Source: a virus. From it: a DNA stretch of 64,000 nucleotides. The stretch covers positions 1 to 64,000 of IMG/VR virus record IMGVR_UViG_3300034374_002231. One strand, written 5' to 3'. The translations under genes were made by a program, and so were the position numbers. Below are positions 26,657-34,774 of this stretch, piece after piece; the first letter of the stretch is position 1; each line of letters opens with the position of its first letter. Under the pieces are notes generated by a model that was not told the origin of the DNA, did not search any database, and worked only from the letters and a program-made list of their open reading frames with translations.

Positions 26657-27303
26657 TGCTTAGGCCTTATAAGTTGACCGGAGCGATATTCGTCCGTCGT
26701 TTCCTTTGCCTCTCCAAGCTGCTTCAGGCCCATCAGGCTTTCCTCGAACCGCTTATCATAATAAGACATCAGATCCTGTGCGCCTTTCATAAACACATAA
26801 GCCTCGACAAGCGCTCCGTACAGAAGACTAAGCTCCGCGTTTACACTAAGCCATGTGGTGCCGCTGTCAGCGCCCGCGGTAATACTTGTAGGGCGGTACA
26901 AATAGTGAAGCTCGGCGGTGTACGATCCATCTGCGGACGGGGCCACGATAAAGTTGTCCACATCAAACTGTGCGTAATACCGAGGCACGCCAGTATCAGC
27001 CGGGTCTGGGTTCACCTCCTGCACAAAGTTCGCAGACTTGAACAGCAGAAACTCCTTATCGCCTGACGTACCAGTCAAGCTCAGCGACCAAGGCGCTAGG
27101 AAGTCAGACGGGCACGGGAGGTACTGAGAGCTAGAGGACAGAGTGGCAGTAGCGTTCTTGCGGAACAGACTAAGCTGCACACTCTTCAGTATCCTCTCCT
27201 CCGCAGAGCGAATAAACACAGGAAGATTGCTGACGAAGGTGCTCTCCGTGTTTTCAGCGTAGTCCTGAATTGCCTGCTTTAGCTCTGCGTAGGTGAAGCT
27301 CAT
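26653..27303 (-). CDS. Head-tail adaptor / tail-tube protein candidate
   Basis: A 216-residue protein beginning with helices (FTYAELKQAIQDYAENTEST, FIRSAEERILKSVQL), then beta segments (FLAPWSLSLTGTSGDKEFLL, YYAQFDVDNFIVAP), then a long helix (YGALVEAYVFMKGAQDLMSY) and a charged end. This helix-sandwich-helix plan matches gatekeeper/adaptor proteins of podoviruses. The gene at 27994-28665 has the same plan, so the two may form successive rings. Confidence 0.7.
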   Translation of the reverse strand: MSFTYAELKQAIQDYAENTESTFVSNLPVFIRSAEERILKSVQLSLFRKNATATLSSSSQYLPCPSDFLAPWSLSLTGTSGDKEFLLFKSANFVQEVNPDPADTGVPRYYAQFDVDNFIVAPSADGSYTAELHYLYRPTSITAGADSGTTWLSVNAELSLLYGALVEAYVFMKGAQDLMSYYDKRFEESLMGLKQLGEAKETTDEYRSGQLIRPKQ

Positions 27304-27306
27304 GGG

Positions 27307-27669
27307 TTATGCCTTGCTGTACTTGCCACCCTTGGTGGCTGCGCCCATCCCACGGCACGTGCCGCCGGACTTCTTCTTGACGACGCCGCCGGACTTTTTC
27401 TTGACGACACCCCCTTTTGCAAGCCCGGAGGCTTTCCGTGCATCACGCGTTTTCTGCTTCATATCCTGCATACCCTTTATGCGGTGCGCCTCAGAGACTT
27501 TACCGCTCCTCAGTTTTTGCCTGAGACGATTTGCAGCGGCCTTGTCCAGATCGCCACTAGTCTCTCTAGCATTGATTTTAGAGTTCACCGCTCTTGCAGC
27601 TTTGATAATTTTTGACGCTTTCTTTTCGTCGCGGTTGTACGGACGTGCAGTTGAATTTCCACCGGGCAT
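27307..27669 (-). CDS. Basic protein with KKKSGG repeats
   Basis: A 120-residue Lys/Arg-rich protein. The ATG at 27669 follows GGAG with a six-base spacer inside the end of the previous gene; an ATG 12 bases upstream is possible. A helical charged middle (KKASKIIKAARAVNSKINAR) precedes a Gly/Lys-rich tail with a repeated GGVVKKKSGG motif. One of five small basic proteins between neck and coat genes; DNA condensation or packaging support is plausible but unproven. Confidence 0.7.
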   Translation of the reverse strand: MPGGNSTARPYNRDEKKASKIIKAARAVNSKINARETSGDLDKAAANRLRQKLRSGKVSEAHRIKGMQDMKQKTRDARKASGLAKGGVVKKKSGGVVKKKSGGTCRGMGAATKGGKYSKA

Positions 27670-27670
27670 T

Positions 27671-27994
27671 TCATTCTCCATCGGTTGTGGTGACAGTGAC
27701 AGTTCCAACAGATGCTACCATATACTGGGCAGGATTGCCTACGGGATTCCACCCCCACAACGCCCGGCTTTCCTGCAGCGAGGTGTCGGGTCGTGGATCA
27801 ACGAGCGATTGTGGGTCAAAAATTTTAACTCGCCCAAGGAAGTTCTGCGGGTGATCGGGGTCCACGACATCCTTACCGACACGCATGCCTGTCTTAACGC
27901 CGTCCTTGTATTCCCACACAAGGTCAGCAAGTGGGTATCGAAACCCCGTTTTGTCACAGTAACCGTATGCGTATTTACCGGCAGCGCGAGGCAT
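27671..27994 (-). CDS. Conserved-type small virion-module protein (YCDKTGFRYP motif)
   Basis: A 107-residue protein with YGYCDKTGFRYPLADLVWEY near the N-terminus and DHPQNFLGRVKIFDPQSL in the middle, a combination I recall from marine phage proteins beside the adaptor. The single Cys and the aromatic pattern suggest a small beta fold. It overlaps the adaptor stop by one base. Function unknown. Confidence 0.7.
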   Translation of the reverse strand: MPRAAGKYAYGYCDKTGFRYPLADLVWEYKDGVKTGMRVGKDVVDPDHPQNFLGRVKIFDPQSLVDPRPDTSLQESRALWGWNPVGNPAQYMVASVGTVTVTTTDGE

Positions 27995-28665
27995 TAGATG
28001 TACCCCATATAAGGAACGAACCTAGACGACGAACGATCTTCGTCTTCACTTGCGGCAAGGGCAAACTGTTCGTCATAGTCGGCCTTGAGTGCTGGTACCC
28101 GAGGCGCGGCATCCGGCTTCTTCATGGCAATCTGATAGGCAAGACCAGACACAAGGGCGGGTACAAACCGCGGCGGGATAGCTGCCGAGGTTCCGATACC
28201 AGACGCCAAACCATCAATACCTTTCAAGCGATAGTAGAACAGCGTATACGATGTCGTAGCGTCAGGAACCGGCCATAAAGTAACAGTGACGTCACTGATA
28301 TTACGCGCCACATAAATCTGTGTCGGGCGTCCAGTTGTGTTCTTGTTGGTCTGTTGTGCGTACGTGGATACGCTAATCCGCTCCAACGACGTGTCAACCT
28401 GATTGACCCCGCTACCAGTACGCAGCTGATGCTCTATCAGATCAATCGTATCTGTAGGCATCGTGTACGAGGCTGTACCCGCGGTCAGAGCTTGTGTGCC
28501 AGACTCAATCGTGAAGAGGTTCAGACCCCGGTTTTGCCATTCAAGAGTCAGCAAGTTCAGACTGCGTCGGGCGGTCTTCAGGTCGTACCCCGTACGCATT
28601 TCGAGGCCTGCGCGCTCGTAGGCCTCCTCAAACAGCTCCGCAATATCAGGTACGACTACAGCCAT
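27994..28665 (-). CDS. Head-tail adaptor candidate (P22 gp4-like)
   Basis: A 223-residue protein with N-terminal helices (IAELFEEAYERAGLEMRTGY, LKTARRSLNLLTLEWQNRGL), a beta-rich centre (YTMPTDTIDLIEHQLRTG, QIYVARNISDVTVTLWPVPD) and a C-terminal helix pair ending SSSRFVPYMGYI. This is the pattern of gp4-like adaptor or tail-completion proteins that sit under the portal. It precedes the fibre and nozzle genes in transcription order, as expected. Confidence 0.75.
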   Translation of the reverse strand: MAVVVPDIAELFEEAYERAGLEMRTGYDLKTARRSLNLLTLEWQNRGLNLFTIESGTQALTAGTASYTMPTDTIDLIEHQLRTGSGVNQVDTSLERISVSTYAQQTNKNTTGRPTQIYVARNISDVTVTLWPVPDATTSYTLFYYRLKGIDGLASGIGTSAAIPPRFVPALVSGLAYQIAMKKPDAAPRVPALKADYDEQFALAASEDEDRSSSRFVPYMGYI

Positions 28666-28919
28666 CAGGTCTTCTTCCTATGCCGTGCGGTTTTCTTCGC
28701 AACCGTCTTTGGCTGCTTGGAGAACTGCTTTCCCTTTTTTGTGTCCTCTCGCTTCTTGCGAGACGTCGCCGCGTATTCAGACGCGGACAAGGACTTGATC
28801 GCGTTCTCCGGCAAGTACCGCTCGCCAGTCGCTGTGGGGCCTTGCGTGGAGGGCTGACCAGACTTGGTGCGCCACTTCTGCTTTGTCCACGCGTTCAGAG
28901 ACTTCTGCGGGGCCTTCAC
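28665..28919 (-). CDS. Small basic protein (LNAWTKQKWRTKSG), DUF5872-related
   Basis: An 84-residue Lys-rich protein. The order SLNAWTKQKWRTKSGQPS, then GERYLPENAIKSLSASEYAA, then KREDTKKGKQFSKQPK recalls a small family common in marine phages and loosely called DNA-binding. The stop overlaps the adaptor start by one base and the gene overlaps the upstream one by four. Role in genome packing inferred from charge only. Confidence 0.75.
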   Translation of the reverse strand: MKAPQKSLNAWTKQKWRTKSGQPSTQGPTATGERYLPENAIKSLSASEYAATSRKKREDTKKGKQFSKQPKTVAKKTARHRKKT

Positions 28920-29233
28920 GACGTGTACCCTCCGCCCTTGTCCTTGTACTGCTTGGCAAGCATCTGGGCCTTACGAGCAGACCACTGCCCGGGCTTGCCG
29001 CCCTTGCCACCCGCCTTGATACTCTCGAACAAGCTCTTGCGCATCCCGGGATTCGTGTAGTTACCAGACTCGTTGACCCGACTTTCGGTTTTACCTCCAG
29101 TCTTCATGGGCTTGGTGCCCTTGTACCCAGACGCGTACGCGGCACGCCCCTGCCGTTCGGCAGCGGCTTTGGTCTTGTAGACCTTGCCTTTGCTACCCCA
29201 CTTGTAGCCTCCGGGTACTTTTTTGACCGGCAT
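28916..29233 (-). CDS. Small basic protein with DUF5872-like C-terminus
   Basis: A 105-residue basic protein. The N-terminal part (GYKWGSKGKVYKTKAAAERQ) and the C-terminal block (AGGKGGKPGQWSARKAQMLA followed by KQYKDKGGGY) match motifs I recall from DUF5872-type phage proteins. The same C-terminal block occurs in proteins beside coat genes of other marine phages. It may bind DNA or be packaged; unproven. Confidence 0.75.
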   Translation of the reverse strand: MPVKKVPGGYKWGSKGKVYKTKAAAERQGRAAYASGYKGTKPMKTGGKTESRVNESGNYTNPGMRKSLFESIKAGGKGGKPGQWSARKAQMLAKQYKDKGGGYTS

Positions 29234-29547
29234 TACCGCATAGTCCCCTTGGTCTTACCCCGCTGGCAGACACCGTCTCCACGGACCCGGCCGCCGGATT
29301 TCATCTTCTTCATGCCCGTCACTTTGCGCATTAGAGGGGCTGCGTCCTTACGAGGGGCTTTATCCTTCGCCACCGCCATAGCCTGCGCTACGGCCTGTTC
29401 CATAGCCTGCTTGCCTGCCTGCGGTGTGGCGGAGTAGTTGCCCTCAGCGTCAGGCATCATGCCGCCCGCCTGCATCTTCTTGGTGCCTTTGCAGTTCATG
29501 CGGTTTCCTTTCATCTGGCTGCCCATCTGGGCACGCGAAATAGCCAT
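29233..29547 (-). CDS. Small basic Met/Gly-rich protein sharing its first seven residues with the coat protein
   Basis: A 104-residue protein. The ATG at 29547 follows GGAAG with a six-base spacer and overlaps the previous stop (TGATG). It opens with MAISRAQ, exactly as the coat protein does, and the DNA around both starts is nearly identical over about 20 bases. The rest is Lys/Met/Gly-rich with GTKKMQAGGMMPDAEGNY and GMKKMKSGGRVRGDGVC. Function unknown. Confidence 0.7.
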   Translation of the reverse strand: MAISRAQMGSQMKGNRMNCKGTKKMQAGGMMPDAEGNYSATPQAGKQAMEQAVAQAMAVAKDKAPRKDAAPLMRKVTGMKKMKSGGRVRGDGVCQRGKTKGTMR

Positions 29548-29843
29548 CAGCACTTCCAGCGCTTGCGCGCCTGCCTCAGTCGGCTGTTTGGATCTTTGGC
29601 CGCTTTGGGAAACTGCTTCATCTGTCCAGCGGAGCGTGCGCAGAACGACTTACGTCGCTTAGCCCTTTTACCCGTTGGGTTATCTTCGGTCACCGCGGTC
29701 TGCAGTTTGGACCCGGGGTTCTTCTTTCGATACGCGGCAACGCCTTTTTTGGTCATGCCTGCGCCCTCAGAGGTCTTCCGGTAGTTTGCGCCCTTGCCCT
29801 TTGTGGTTCGGGCAATCGGCTTATCGCGTTTCTCTTTAGCCAT
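29547..29843 (-). CDS. Small Lys/Arg-rich protein (VAAYRKKNPGSKLQTAV)
   Basis: A 98-residue very basic protein with the conserved-looking blocks GVAAYRKKNPGSKLQTAV, then KRAKRRKSFCARSAGQMKQF and a C-terminal RQARKRWKC. Such proteins recur in marine phages close to virion genes, one family being DUF6321 as I recall. The charge suggests nucleic-acid contact. It overlaps the upstream 244-residue gene by eight bases. Confidence 0.75.
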   Translation of the reverse strand: MAKEKRDKPIARTTKGKGANYRKTSEGAGMTKKGVAAYRKKNPGSKLQTAVTEDNPTGKRAKRRKSFCARSAGQMKQFPKAAKDPNSRLRQARKRWKC

Positions 29844-30570
29844 TGCTAATCAGAACCCCCTCAAATGTAGCGGATACCGCGTTGATCTGGTTCTTGTTAC
29901 AAATAGCACGGACCTCAAGGTCGCTCTTCTCAGGGAGGCGAAGAGGGTAGGTAAACGGGAACAGAAGCTCCCCACCAGTCACATCGACCTTGACGGTGGT
30001 TCTGAACACACCACCGGGCTGACGAACCATGAATCGGATCGTCATGTATGCCCCAGCAGTATCTGTTCCGTGCGTGGCCGTACCGCTGGAAAGGTAAAGC
30101 GTCTTACCAGCAGGCACAGTATAGACCGCCATTAGAGTTTGGTTTTCACCAGCCGTAATCTGGGCATACGTTGTGCCGCCATTGGCGACGGTGATATTGC
30201 CTGCGGGTGCCGTTGCGCCAGAAACAAAGGCCCGGAAAACACGCAGGAATGTCTGTGTGGTTGTGGCCGTTCCGCTGGCGTTCAGGGTGACCTCTTCATT
30301 CACCTCGACGCAATCCGCATCAAGTCCGTAGACCTGAACCTTTACACCAGAATCAGTTGCACCGCTTGCCGATGTAACAGTCATGGCAACAGCGGAACCC
30401 GGATAGGTATAGATACCACCACCATCCCATATGGTCTCTTCGACATTGATGATGTTGGAGTTGTACCCATACTTGAACAACGTGTTGTGCAGATAAATCT
30501 GCCCACGCGCAGCTTGAAGCTCGAACGGCTCAGACGTGCCGACCCGTGTGATAGAACTTATCTCAGCCAT
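29836..30570 (-). CDS. Virion beta protein, possible head fibre or decoration
   Basis: A 244-residue beta-rich protein starting at an ATG preceded by AGAGAGG. N-terminal LQAARGQIYLHNTLFKYGYN leads into a Thr/Gly/Ala-rich beta domain (TVTSASGATDSGVKVQVYGL, LNASGTATTTQTFLRVFRAF) and a C-terminal FMVRQPGGVFRTTVKVDV. The gene is close to the coat gene and flanked by small virion-type genes. Decoration or collar role is inferred. Confidence 0.65.
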   Translation of the reverse strand: MAEISSITRVGTSEPFELQAARGQIYLHNTLFKYGYNSNIINVEETIWDGGGIYTYPGSAVAMTVTSASGATDSGVKVQVYGLDADCVEVNEEVTLNASGTATTTQTFLRVFRAFVSGATAPAGNITVANGGTTYAQITAGENQTLMAVYTVPAGKTLYLSSGTATHGTDTAGAYMTIRFMVRQPGGVFRTTVKVDVTGGELLFPFTYPLRLPEKSDLEVRAICNKNQINAVSATFEGVLISNG

Positions 30571-30581
30571 CCGAGCCTCTC

Positions 30582-30854
30582 TTAGTTGTAGAACACCGTC
30601 ATCGCAGTGATGTTTGTGAACGCAGAGACGTAAATGTCGCTAACGCGCAGTCCATCCGCCGGTATGTTAACCGAATGCGAATCCGACGCCAGAAAATCCA
30701 AGTCCAGAACCGTAGCACCGCCGCTGCCATCAGTAATGGTCAACCGAGGAGTGCCTGTTGTGGTCAAGACCTGAATCTGCCGAATACGGGCAGGGCCAAC
30801 GGCCACAGAGCCGGTGCCCGTTACCCGCTTTGACTGTACGTCAGAGCTTGCCAT
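30582..30854 (-). CDS. Small beta virion protein
   Basis: A 90-residue all-beta protein (KRVTGTGSVAVGPARIRQIQ, TPRLTITDGSGGATVLDLDF, ADGLRVSDIYVSAFTNITAM). The pattern of a Gly-rich turn and Val/Ile strands fits a small decoration or connector protein. It starts four bases after the stop of the 38-residue gene. No family name. Confidence 0.65.
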   Translation of the reverse strand: MASSDVQSKRVTGTGSVAVGPARIRQIQVLTTTGTPRLTITDGSGGATVLDLDFLASDSHSVNIPADGLRVSDIYVSAFTNITAMTVFYN

Positions 30855-30857
30855 AGG

Positions 30858-30974
30858 TCAGTCGCCCTTCTTCGTCGCGGTTTTCTTGGTGCTCTTAGGG
30901 ACCGCAGGCTTTGCTGCGGCCTCCCGTTCAGCCAGCTCCTCCTTGGAAGGAGCCTCCCATTTGATAACGCCCAT
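30858..30974 (-). CDS. Very small basic protein, 38 residues
   Basis: A short frame: MGVIKWEAPSKEELAERE followed by an Ala/Lys/Thr-rich tail KKTATKKGD. The ATG follows GAGG with seven bases between. It fills the space between the two neighbouring genes almost exactly, which supports it. Function unknown. Confidence 0.65.
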   Translation of the reverse strand: MGVIKWEAPSKEELAEREAAAKPAVPKSTKKTATKKGD

Positions 30975-30982
30975 AGCTCACC

Positions 30983-31243
30983 TCACGATGCCGCGATGGT
31001 AGCGCCAGTATCCGAACGCTTCCAGTTGGTGCCGTCCGAAAACGCGAGAATCGGCGAACCAGCAGCGCCATTAGAAACGTAGATTAGCGTCCCTGCGCCT
31101 GCCGAAGCGGCGGAAGGTGCGCCTGCCACAGTGTAGGTGGGAACGGTGATCGCGCCAACGACGTCACCTGTCACATCGCCCGTCACGTTACCCGTGAAGC
31201 CGTTGTTTGAAACAACCGGACCGCTGAAAGTAGTCGTACCCAT
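30983..31243 (-). CDS. Small beta-repeat virion protein next to the coat gene
   Basis: An 86-residue protein. I chose the ATG at 31243, six bases after AGGAG; the ATG at 31249 touches the Shine-Dalgarno. The N-terminus (MGTTTFSGPVVSNNGFTGNV then TGDVTGDVVGAITVPTY) resembles a short spike or fibre head, followed by a LIYVSNGAAGSPILAFSDGT strand pair. Such proteins sit after coat genes of marine phages as head-fibre or decoration candidates. Confidence 0.7.
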   Translation of the reverse strand: MGTTTFSGPVVSNNGFTGNVTGDVTGDVVGAITVPTYTVAGAPSAASAGAGTLIYVSNGAAGSPILAFSDGTNWKRSDTGATIAAS

Positions 31244-31320
31244 GTGCATCTCCTGTCGTGGGTCAAGTCAGCCACCCTATGCGGCTGTCAGGGATGCACG
31301 CAGCATACACTCGTACAGAA

Positions 31321-31350
31321 TAAAAAGAAAGGGGCCGCCGAAGCGGCCCC
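31321..31350 (-). terminator. Intrinsic terminator after the coat gene
   Basis: On the minus strand GGGGCCGC, loop TTCG, GCGGCCCC is followed by TTTCTTTTTA. It lies 79 bases after the coat stop codon. It probably limits read-through so that head genes, above all the coat gene, are expressed more than the tail genes. The rest of 31244-31428 shows no gene. Confidence 0.92.
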
Positions 31351-31428
31351 AGTTTGGAAGACAGTCATGTCAAACAGGGAGGAGTTTAACAAGACCAGAC
31401 TACCAAACTTTCACGGTCACGTCACGCT

Positions 31429-32337
31429 TTATGCAGCGCCCGGCGAACCATAGATGCCCAGCGGGTCCGAGACGCCGAAGCTGTAACGCTCACGGGCCTT
31501 GTAGCGGACGTTGCCGGTGTCGAAGTCACCGTCCATCGACGTTGCCATCGGCGTACGCACAAAGTGCTTCATACCGTTGGGGATGTCGGTGGTCAGGAAC
31601 CAAGCATCGTTGTCGGTCAGGTAGTGGTTTACACGGTACCCTTCCGGAATCGACCCGTTCGACTTCAGAGCGTTCAGATCGTTGTCGGCGGTGCCAACAC
31701 GAAGCTCGGTCTGCAGCAGACGAGTTGCAACGAACATCAGCGCCGGAGGAACGATCAGCTTACGCGGACGGGCCGCGATCAGCAGACCACGCTCGTCAGT
31801 GTACGCAGCGATGTCGATCACTGCCTGTTCGAGCGAGGTTTCGTTCAGATCCGAAGCTACCGTCGGGCGGTTCGAGTTGTTCGAGCCGGTGACCGTCGGG
31901 TGTGAGGTCGAGAACAGGGTAACACCGTCGCCCGAGTTGAACGAGGTGAAACCGGTGTTCAGCAGCGAGGCTGCTTTGACCTGCTTGGTATACGCCATGG
32001 CACGTGCAAGCGCCTTGGTGTAGCGAGCCGAGAGCGAGTCGTACAGGTTGTCTTCCATCGCCTCTTCGGTGATGGAGAAACCCATAGCGACGGTCTCGTG
32101 GGTGTAACGAGCAGTGAATGCTTCCTGCGCGTTGTCGTAGGAGATCGCCTCACCTTCGGCCTTGGTCGGTGCAGCACCGAAGCCCGAAAGTTTGACTTCT
32201 TCCTCGAACGAACGTTCGGAGTTTTCAGTCTCGTAAATCTCAGCGTGCTCGCCTTCATAGGAGTCATACTCCATGCCGAAGAGCGCGTTGAGGCCGGGAA
32301 GCAGCTCTTTAAGGAGCTGGGCGCGCGAAATAGCCAT
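31429..32337 (-). CDS. Major capsid protein (Mu gpT-like)
   Basis: A 302-residue coat protein. It opens with MAISRAQLLKELLPGLNALF and contains RSFEEEVKLSGFGAAP, AFTARYTHETVAMGFSITEE and ARYTKALARAMAYTKQ, the pattern of the Mu gpT-like coat family common in marine phages. The end is GVSDPLGIYGSPGAA. It lies after scaffold and decoration genes and before a strong terminator, the expected place. Forms the icosahedral shell. Confidence 0.88.
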   Translation of the reverse strand: MAISRAQLLKELLPGLNALFGMEYDSYEGEHAEIYETENSERSFEEEVKLSGFGAAPTKAEGEAISYDNAQEAFTARYTHETVAMGFSITEEAMEDNLYDSLSARYTKALARAMAYTKQVKAASLLNTGFTSFNSGDGVTLFSTSHPTVTGSNNSNRPTVASDLNETSLEQAVIDIAAYTDERGLLIAARPRKLIVPPALMFVATRLLQTELRVGTADNDLNALKSNGSIPEGYRVNHYLTDNDAWFLTTDIPNGMKHFVRTPMATSMDGDFDTGNVRYKARERYSFGVSDPLGIYGSPGAA

Positions 32338-32349
32338 CAGTCAGACTCC

Positions 32350-32946
32350 TTATGCTACGCCAAGACCAGCAGTGTACGCATGCGACGACGGGTTAAACTT
32401 AACCAGTACGTCGGTGTACGCATCACCAACAGTCGAAGTAGTGCTGTCCACAAAATCCACGACCTTGAAGGCAATGGTTGCGGTGGTAGCACCGGTTGCA
32501 ACGTCAAGCGAAATACCCGACACACCGGTCGCCGTGGAACCCGCGCCCTGATTGACCGCATAGTTCAGGTGAAGACCAGTCTGAGCAATCGACGCATCCG
32601 CTTGGATCATGAACAGAGTGTCCGGATCGTCCACGACATACGCGACAGCGTCAGAAGCGACAGTGCCCGACGGCCAGTAGTTCTGGGTACGAAGACCCGA
32701 AACAGCATCAGTGTAGGCGCAGCCCACAAAGACACCCACTGTACCAGCGGGGAAGGCGTCGGCGGCGGTGCCGACATTGGTCACCTTCGTGATGGTGCCG
32801 TCAGTGTGCACTTGCACAATGTCACCATTGAAGATGTTGGCTGCATAGCCCGATGCAATCTTGATCTGCCGTGTCGAACCAGCGAAGGGGCGACCACCGA
32901 TAAGATTGACCGGACGCAGACCATAGGGAGTGGCAGTGGTAGCCAT
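32350..32946 (-). CDS. Capsid decoration-like protein
   Basis: A 198-residue protein with MATTATPYGLRPVNLIGGRP at the start and a beta-rich body (NIFNGDIVQVHTDGTITKV, AGTVGVFVGCAYTDAVSG, YVVDDPDTLFMIQADAS). The opening TPYGLRPVNLIGG is frequent in proteins found directly upstream of coat genes. It probably binds the capsid surface or stabilises it. The gap to the coat gene is 12 bases with a Shine-Dalgarno. Confidence 0.75.
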   Translation of the reverse strand: MATTATPYGLRPVNLIGGRPFAGSTRQIKIASGYAANIFNGDIVQVHTDGTITKVTNVGTAADAFPAGTVGVFVGCAYTDAVSGLRTQNYWPSGTVASDAVAYVVDDPDTLFMIQADASIAQTGLHLNYAVNQGAGSTATGVSGISLDVATGATTATIAFKVVDFVDSTTSTVGDAYTDVLVKFNPSSHAYTAGLGVA

Positions 32947-32975
32947 AGTTCTCTCCTTGTTGCGTCAAATGGCAA

Positions 32976-33419
32976 TTACTTGCCAAAGCTAGTCCGCGAT
33001 GATCGTTCCGGTTTAAGAACGGGCATGCGCGGATCAGACTCGCGGAGGTAGTTACGATCCACAGAATCCATCTGCTGCTTGGCCTTTTGAGCCATCTGAT
33101 CGTTTCTGTCCTCTACGATTTCGGTCGGGATAGAACACAGAAGCAGACCGCCGACTTCGATGTTGCCTTTAAAACGTGAATCCACGTCCGACATCACCAT
33201 AAGTTCCGGATGGTCCTCGGCTCTGACTGGTGTGTAACCCTCACGGAAGCGCATAGACACATTTCGGTTGTCTGCCTCACCAAGCGTCGAGGTGCGAATC
33301 CAACGAAAGCTCAAGCCATCTTTGGGTTCGGGGGTGGGCAGGGCCGAGGGTTGTTGCCATGTCCGCTTACGTTCACCCGATTCACGGGTTTCAGTTGTGC
33401 GTGGGGTCCGGTCAGCCAT
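32976..33419 (-). CDS. Head-module protein of unknown function
   Basis: A 147-residue hydrophilic protein between scaffold and decoration genes, overlapping the scaffold stop by eight bases. Blocks DGLSFRWIRTSTLGEADNRN, RFREGYTPVRAEDHPEL and GNIEVGGLLLCSIPTEIVED look conserved. The C-terminal third is a charged helix (VEDRNDQMAQKAKQQMDSVD). I recall it as a frequent gene of marine phage head operons; possibly a minor head or scaffold partner. Confidence 0.7.
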   Translation of the reverse strand: MADRTPRTTETRESGERKRTWQQPSALPTPEPKDGLSFRWIRTSTLGEADNRNVSMRFREGYTPVRAEDHPELMVMSDVDSRFKGNIEVGGLLLCSIPTEIVEDRNDQMAQKAKQQMDSVDRNYLRESDPRMPVLKPERSSRTSFGK

Positions 33420-34338
33420 TTCTCTGGTCCTTCAGTAGTTGCGCCGCGTACTGTTCAGGTTTCAACCCAAGGCGCTTGGCGAGAGCAACCTGAGTGGAGG
33501 TCAGTTTGACTTTGCGTGGATTTGTTGCGCTGCGAGCAGCAGGGGCCACCACGTTGGCCGTTTTCCGAGGAGTAACGTCAACCTCTTCCGTTACACCGCC
33601 GAAGCGTTCGGGGAAACGCTTGCGCATTCCCTCGTTAATCTTAGCATAATACGTATCAGTGTTTGGATCAACACCACTACGTACCAATCGTTCATGAAGC
33701 CCGTAGGCTGCACCGGTCATCTCTTCATCCTTGCCAAACCAGTCGTTGTCAGCAAGCCATGCACGCTGGCGATCATCCAGCTGCGGAACCGGCGGGTTCT
33801 TTTGCTGGTACTGCTGATACGCCTGCTGAAGCCGTTCCGGGCTATACTCCGGCTGGACAGGCTGCGGACGCCAATTCTGCACGCGAGACAAGCTGTTCTG
33901 AGCTTCGACGAGGCGCTGCTGTGCCTCAACAAGCCCGTCGGAGTCACCGGCTTCGTACGCCATTTTGTAATCGCGTTTGGCCCGCTCTACTTCGGACTGA
34001 TAGCGCATCTTTGCGCTTTCAACGACACTGTTCTGTCCCTTAGAAAGACGCTCACTGAGTCGCTGGTTTTCTTCGGCGGCACGCTGTGCGTACTGAATGG
34101 CCTCCTCTCGGAGACGGATCGCTTCTTGCTTCTGTCGTTCGGCTTCATGATACTCGAACTTCAGTTGCTTGATGCGCTTCTGCACGGACTCGCTGTACTT
34201 CTCGACTTCATCATCGTCGGGAAGGTCTGCTTTATGGTCCTCCGCGAGGCGCGGTCTCTCTTCCGCGGGAACGTCATCTACGACTTCCAACTCGAAATCG
34301 TTGTCGTCGCGGTCGATCTGGTCAGTTTGTTCAGTCAT
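33412..34338 (-). CDS. Scaffolding protein candidate
   Basis: A 308-residue charged protein with an acidic N-terminus (DRDDNDFELEVVDDVPAEER), a long coiled coil rich in Glu/Gln/Arg (about 55-150, with KQEAIRLREEAIQYAQRAAE), a Pro/Gln-rich linker (QPVQPEYSPERLQQAYQQYQ) and a basic helical C-terminus (QVALAKRLGLKPEQYAAQLL). This acidic-coil-basic design and its place between portal and coat genes are typical of scaffolds, whose C-terminus binds the coat. Confidence 0.75.
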   Translation of the reverse strand: MTEQTDQIDRDDNDFELEVVDDVPAEERPRLAEDHKADLPDDDEVEKYSESVQKRIKQLKFEYHEAERQKQEAIRLREEAIQYAQRAAEENQRLSERLSKGQNSVVESAKMRYQSEVERAKRDYKMAYEAGDSDGLVEAQQRLVEAQNSLSRVQNWRPQPVQPEYSPERLQQAYQQYQQKNPPVPQLDDRQRAWLADNDWFGKDEEMTGAAYGLHERLVRSGVDPNTDTYYAKINEGMRKRFPERFGGVTEEVDVTPRKTANVVAPAARSATNPRKVKLTSTQVALAKRLGLKPEQYAAQLLKDQRNG

Positions 34339-34341
34339 AGC

Positions 34342-34707
34342 TTATGCCCTCGTGTAGCCGCGAGGGTCGTCAACGACGGCCTCCACAGTATCGTCGTTGA
34401 TGAGGCGGAACTCTTTTCCGCCAACCTTGAAGCGGGTTCCGGAGTAAGACCGGAAGATCACGAAGTCTCCCTCCTTACACCACGGCCCGTTCGGAAAACG
34501 ATCACGGTCTGCGTACGCCTCACTACCGGCCTTCATCACGAAGCCAATAATGGACGCGGTAGACTCCGCGGCTTTCAACTTGTCGGGCATATAAACGCCA
34601 CCTTCGGTCTTTTCATCAACCTCTAGCGTGGCGATCAGGAGCCGGTATCCTTTCGGTTCCGGCAACTTGTGAACGATACTCTCGTCCACCGCAGTGGGTG
34701 TATACAT
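34342..34707 (-). CDS. Phage GroES-like co-chaperonin
   Basis: A 121-residue Cpn10-like protein: LPEPKGYRLLIATLEVDEKT, GGVYMPDKLKAAESTASIIG, WCKEGDFVIFRSYSGTRFKV and RLINDDTVEAVVDDP follow the GroES barrel, with a short mobile-loop equivalent around DEKTEGGVYMPD. It is probably the lid for the host GroEL when it folds the coat protein, like T4 gp31, and its place within the head operon fits. It lies between the portal/small coiled gene and the scaffold. Confidence 0.88.
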   Translation of the reverse strand: MYTPTAVDESIVHKLPEPKGYRLLIATLEVDEKTEGGVYMPDKLKAAESTASIIGFVMKAGSEAYADRDRFPNGPWCKEGDFVIFRSYSGTRFKVGGKEFRLINDDTVEAVVDDPRGYTRA

Positions 34708-34774
34708 GCTTCCCTCTGTTCGCAGTGATTAAGGCTCACCGTTGCCTGCCCCGGCCCATCCGGGGTCGCCTCCG

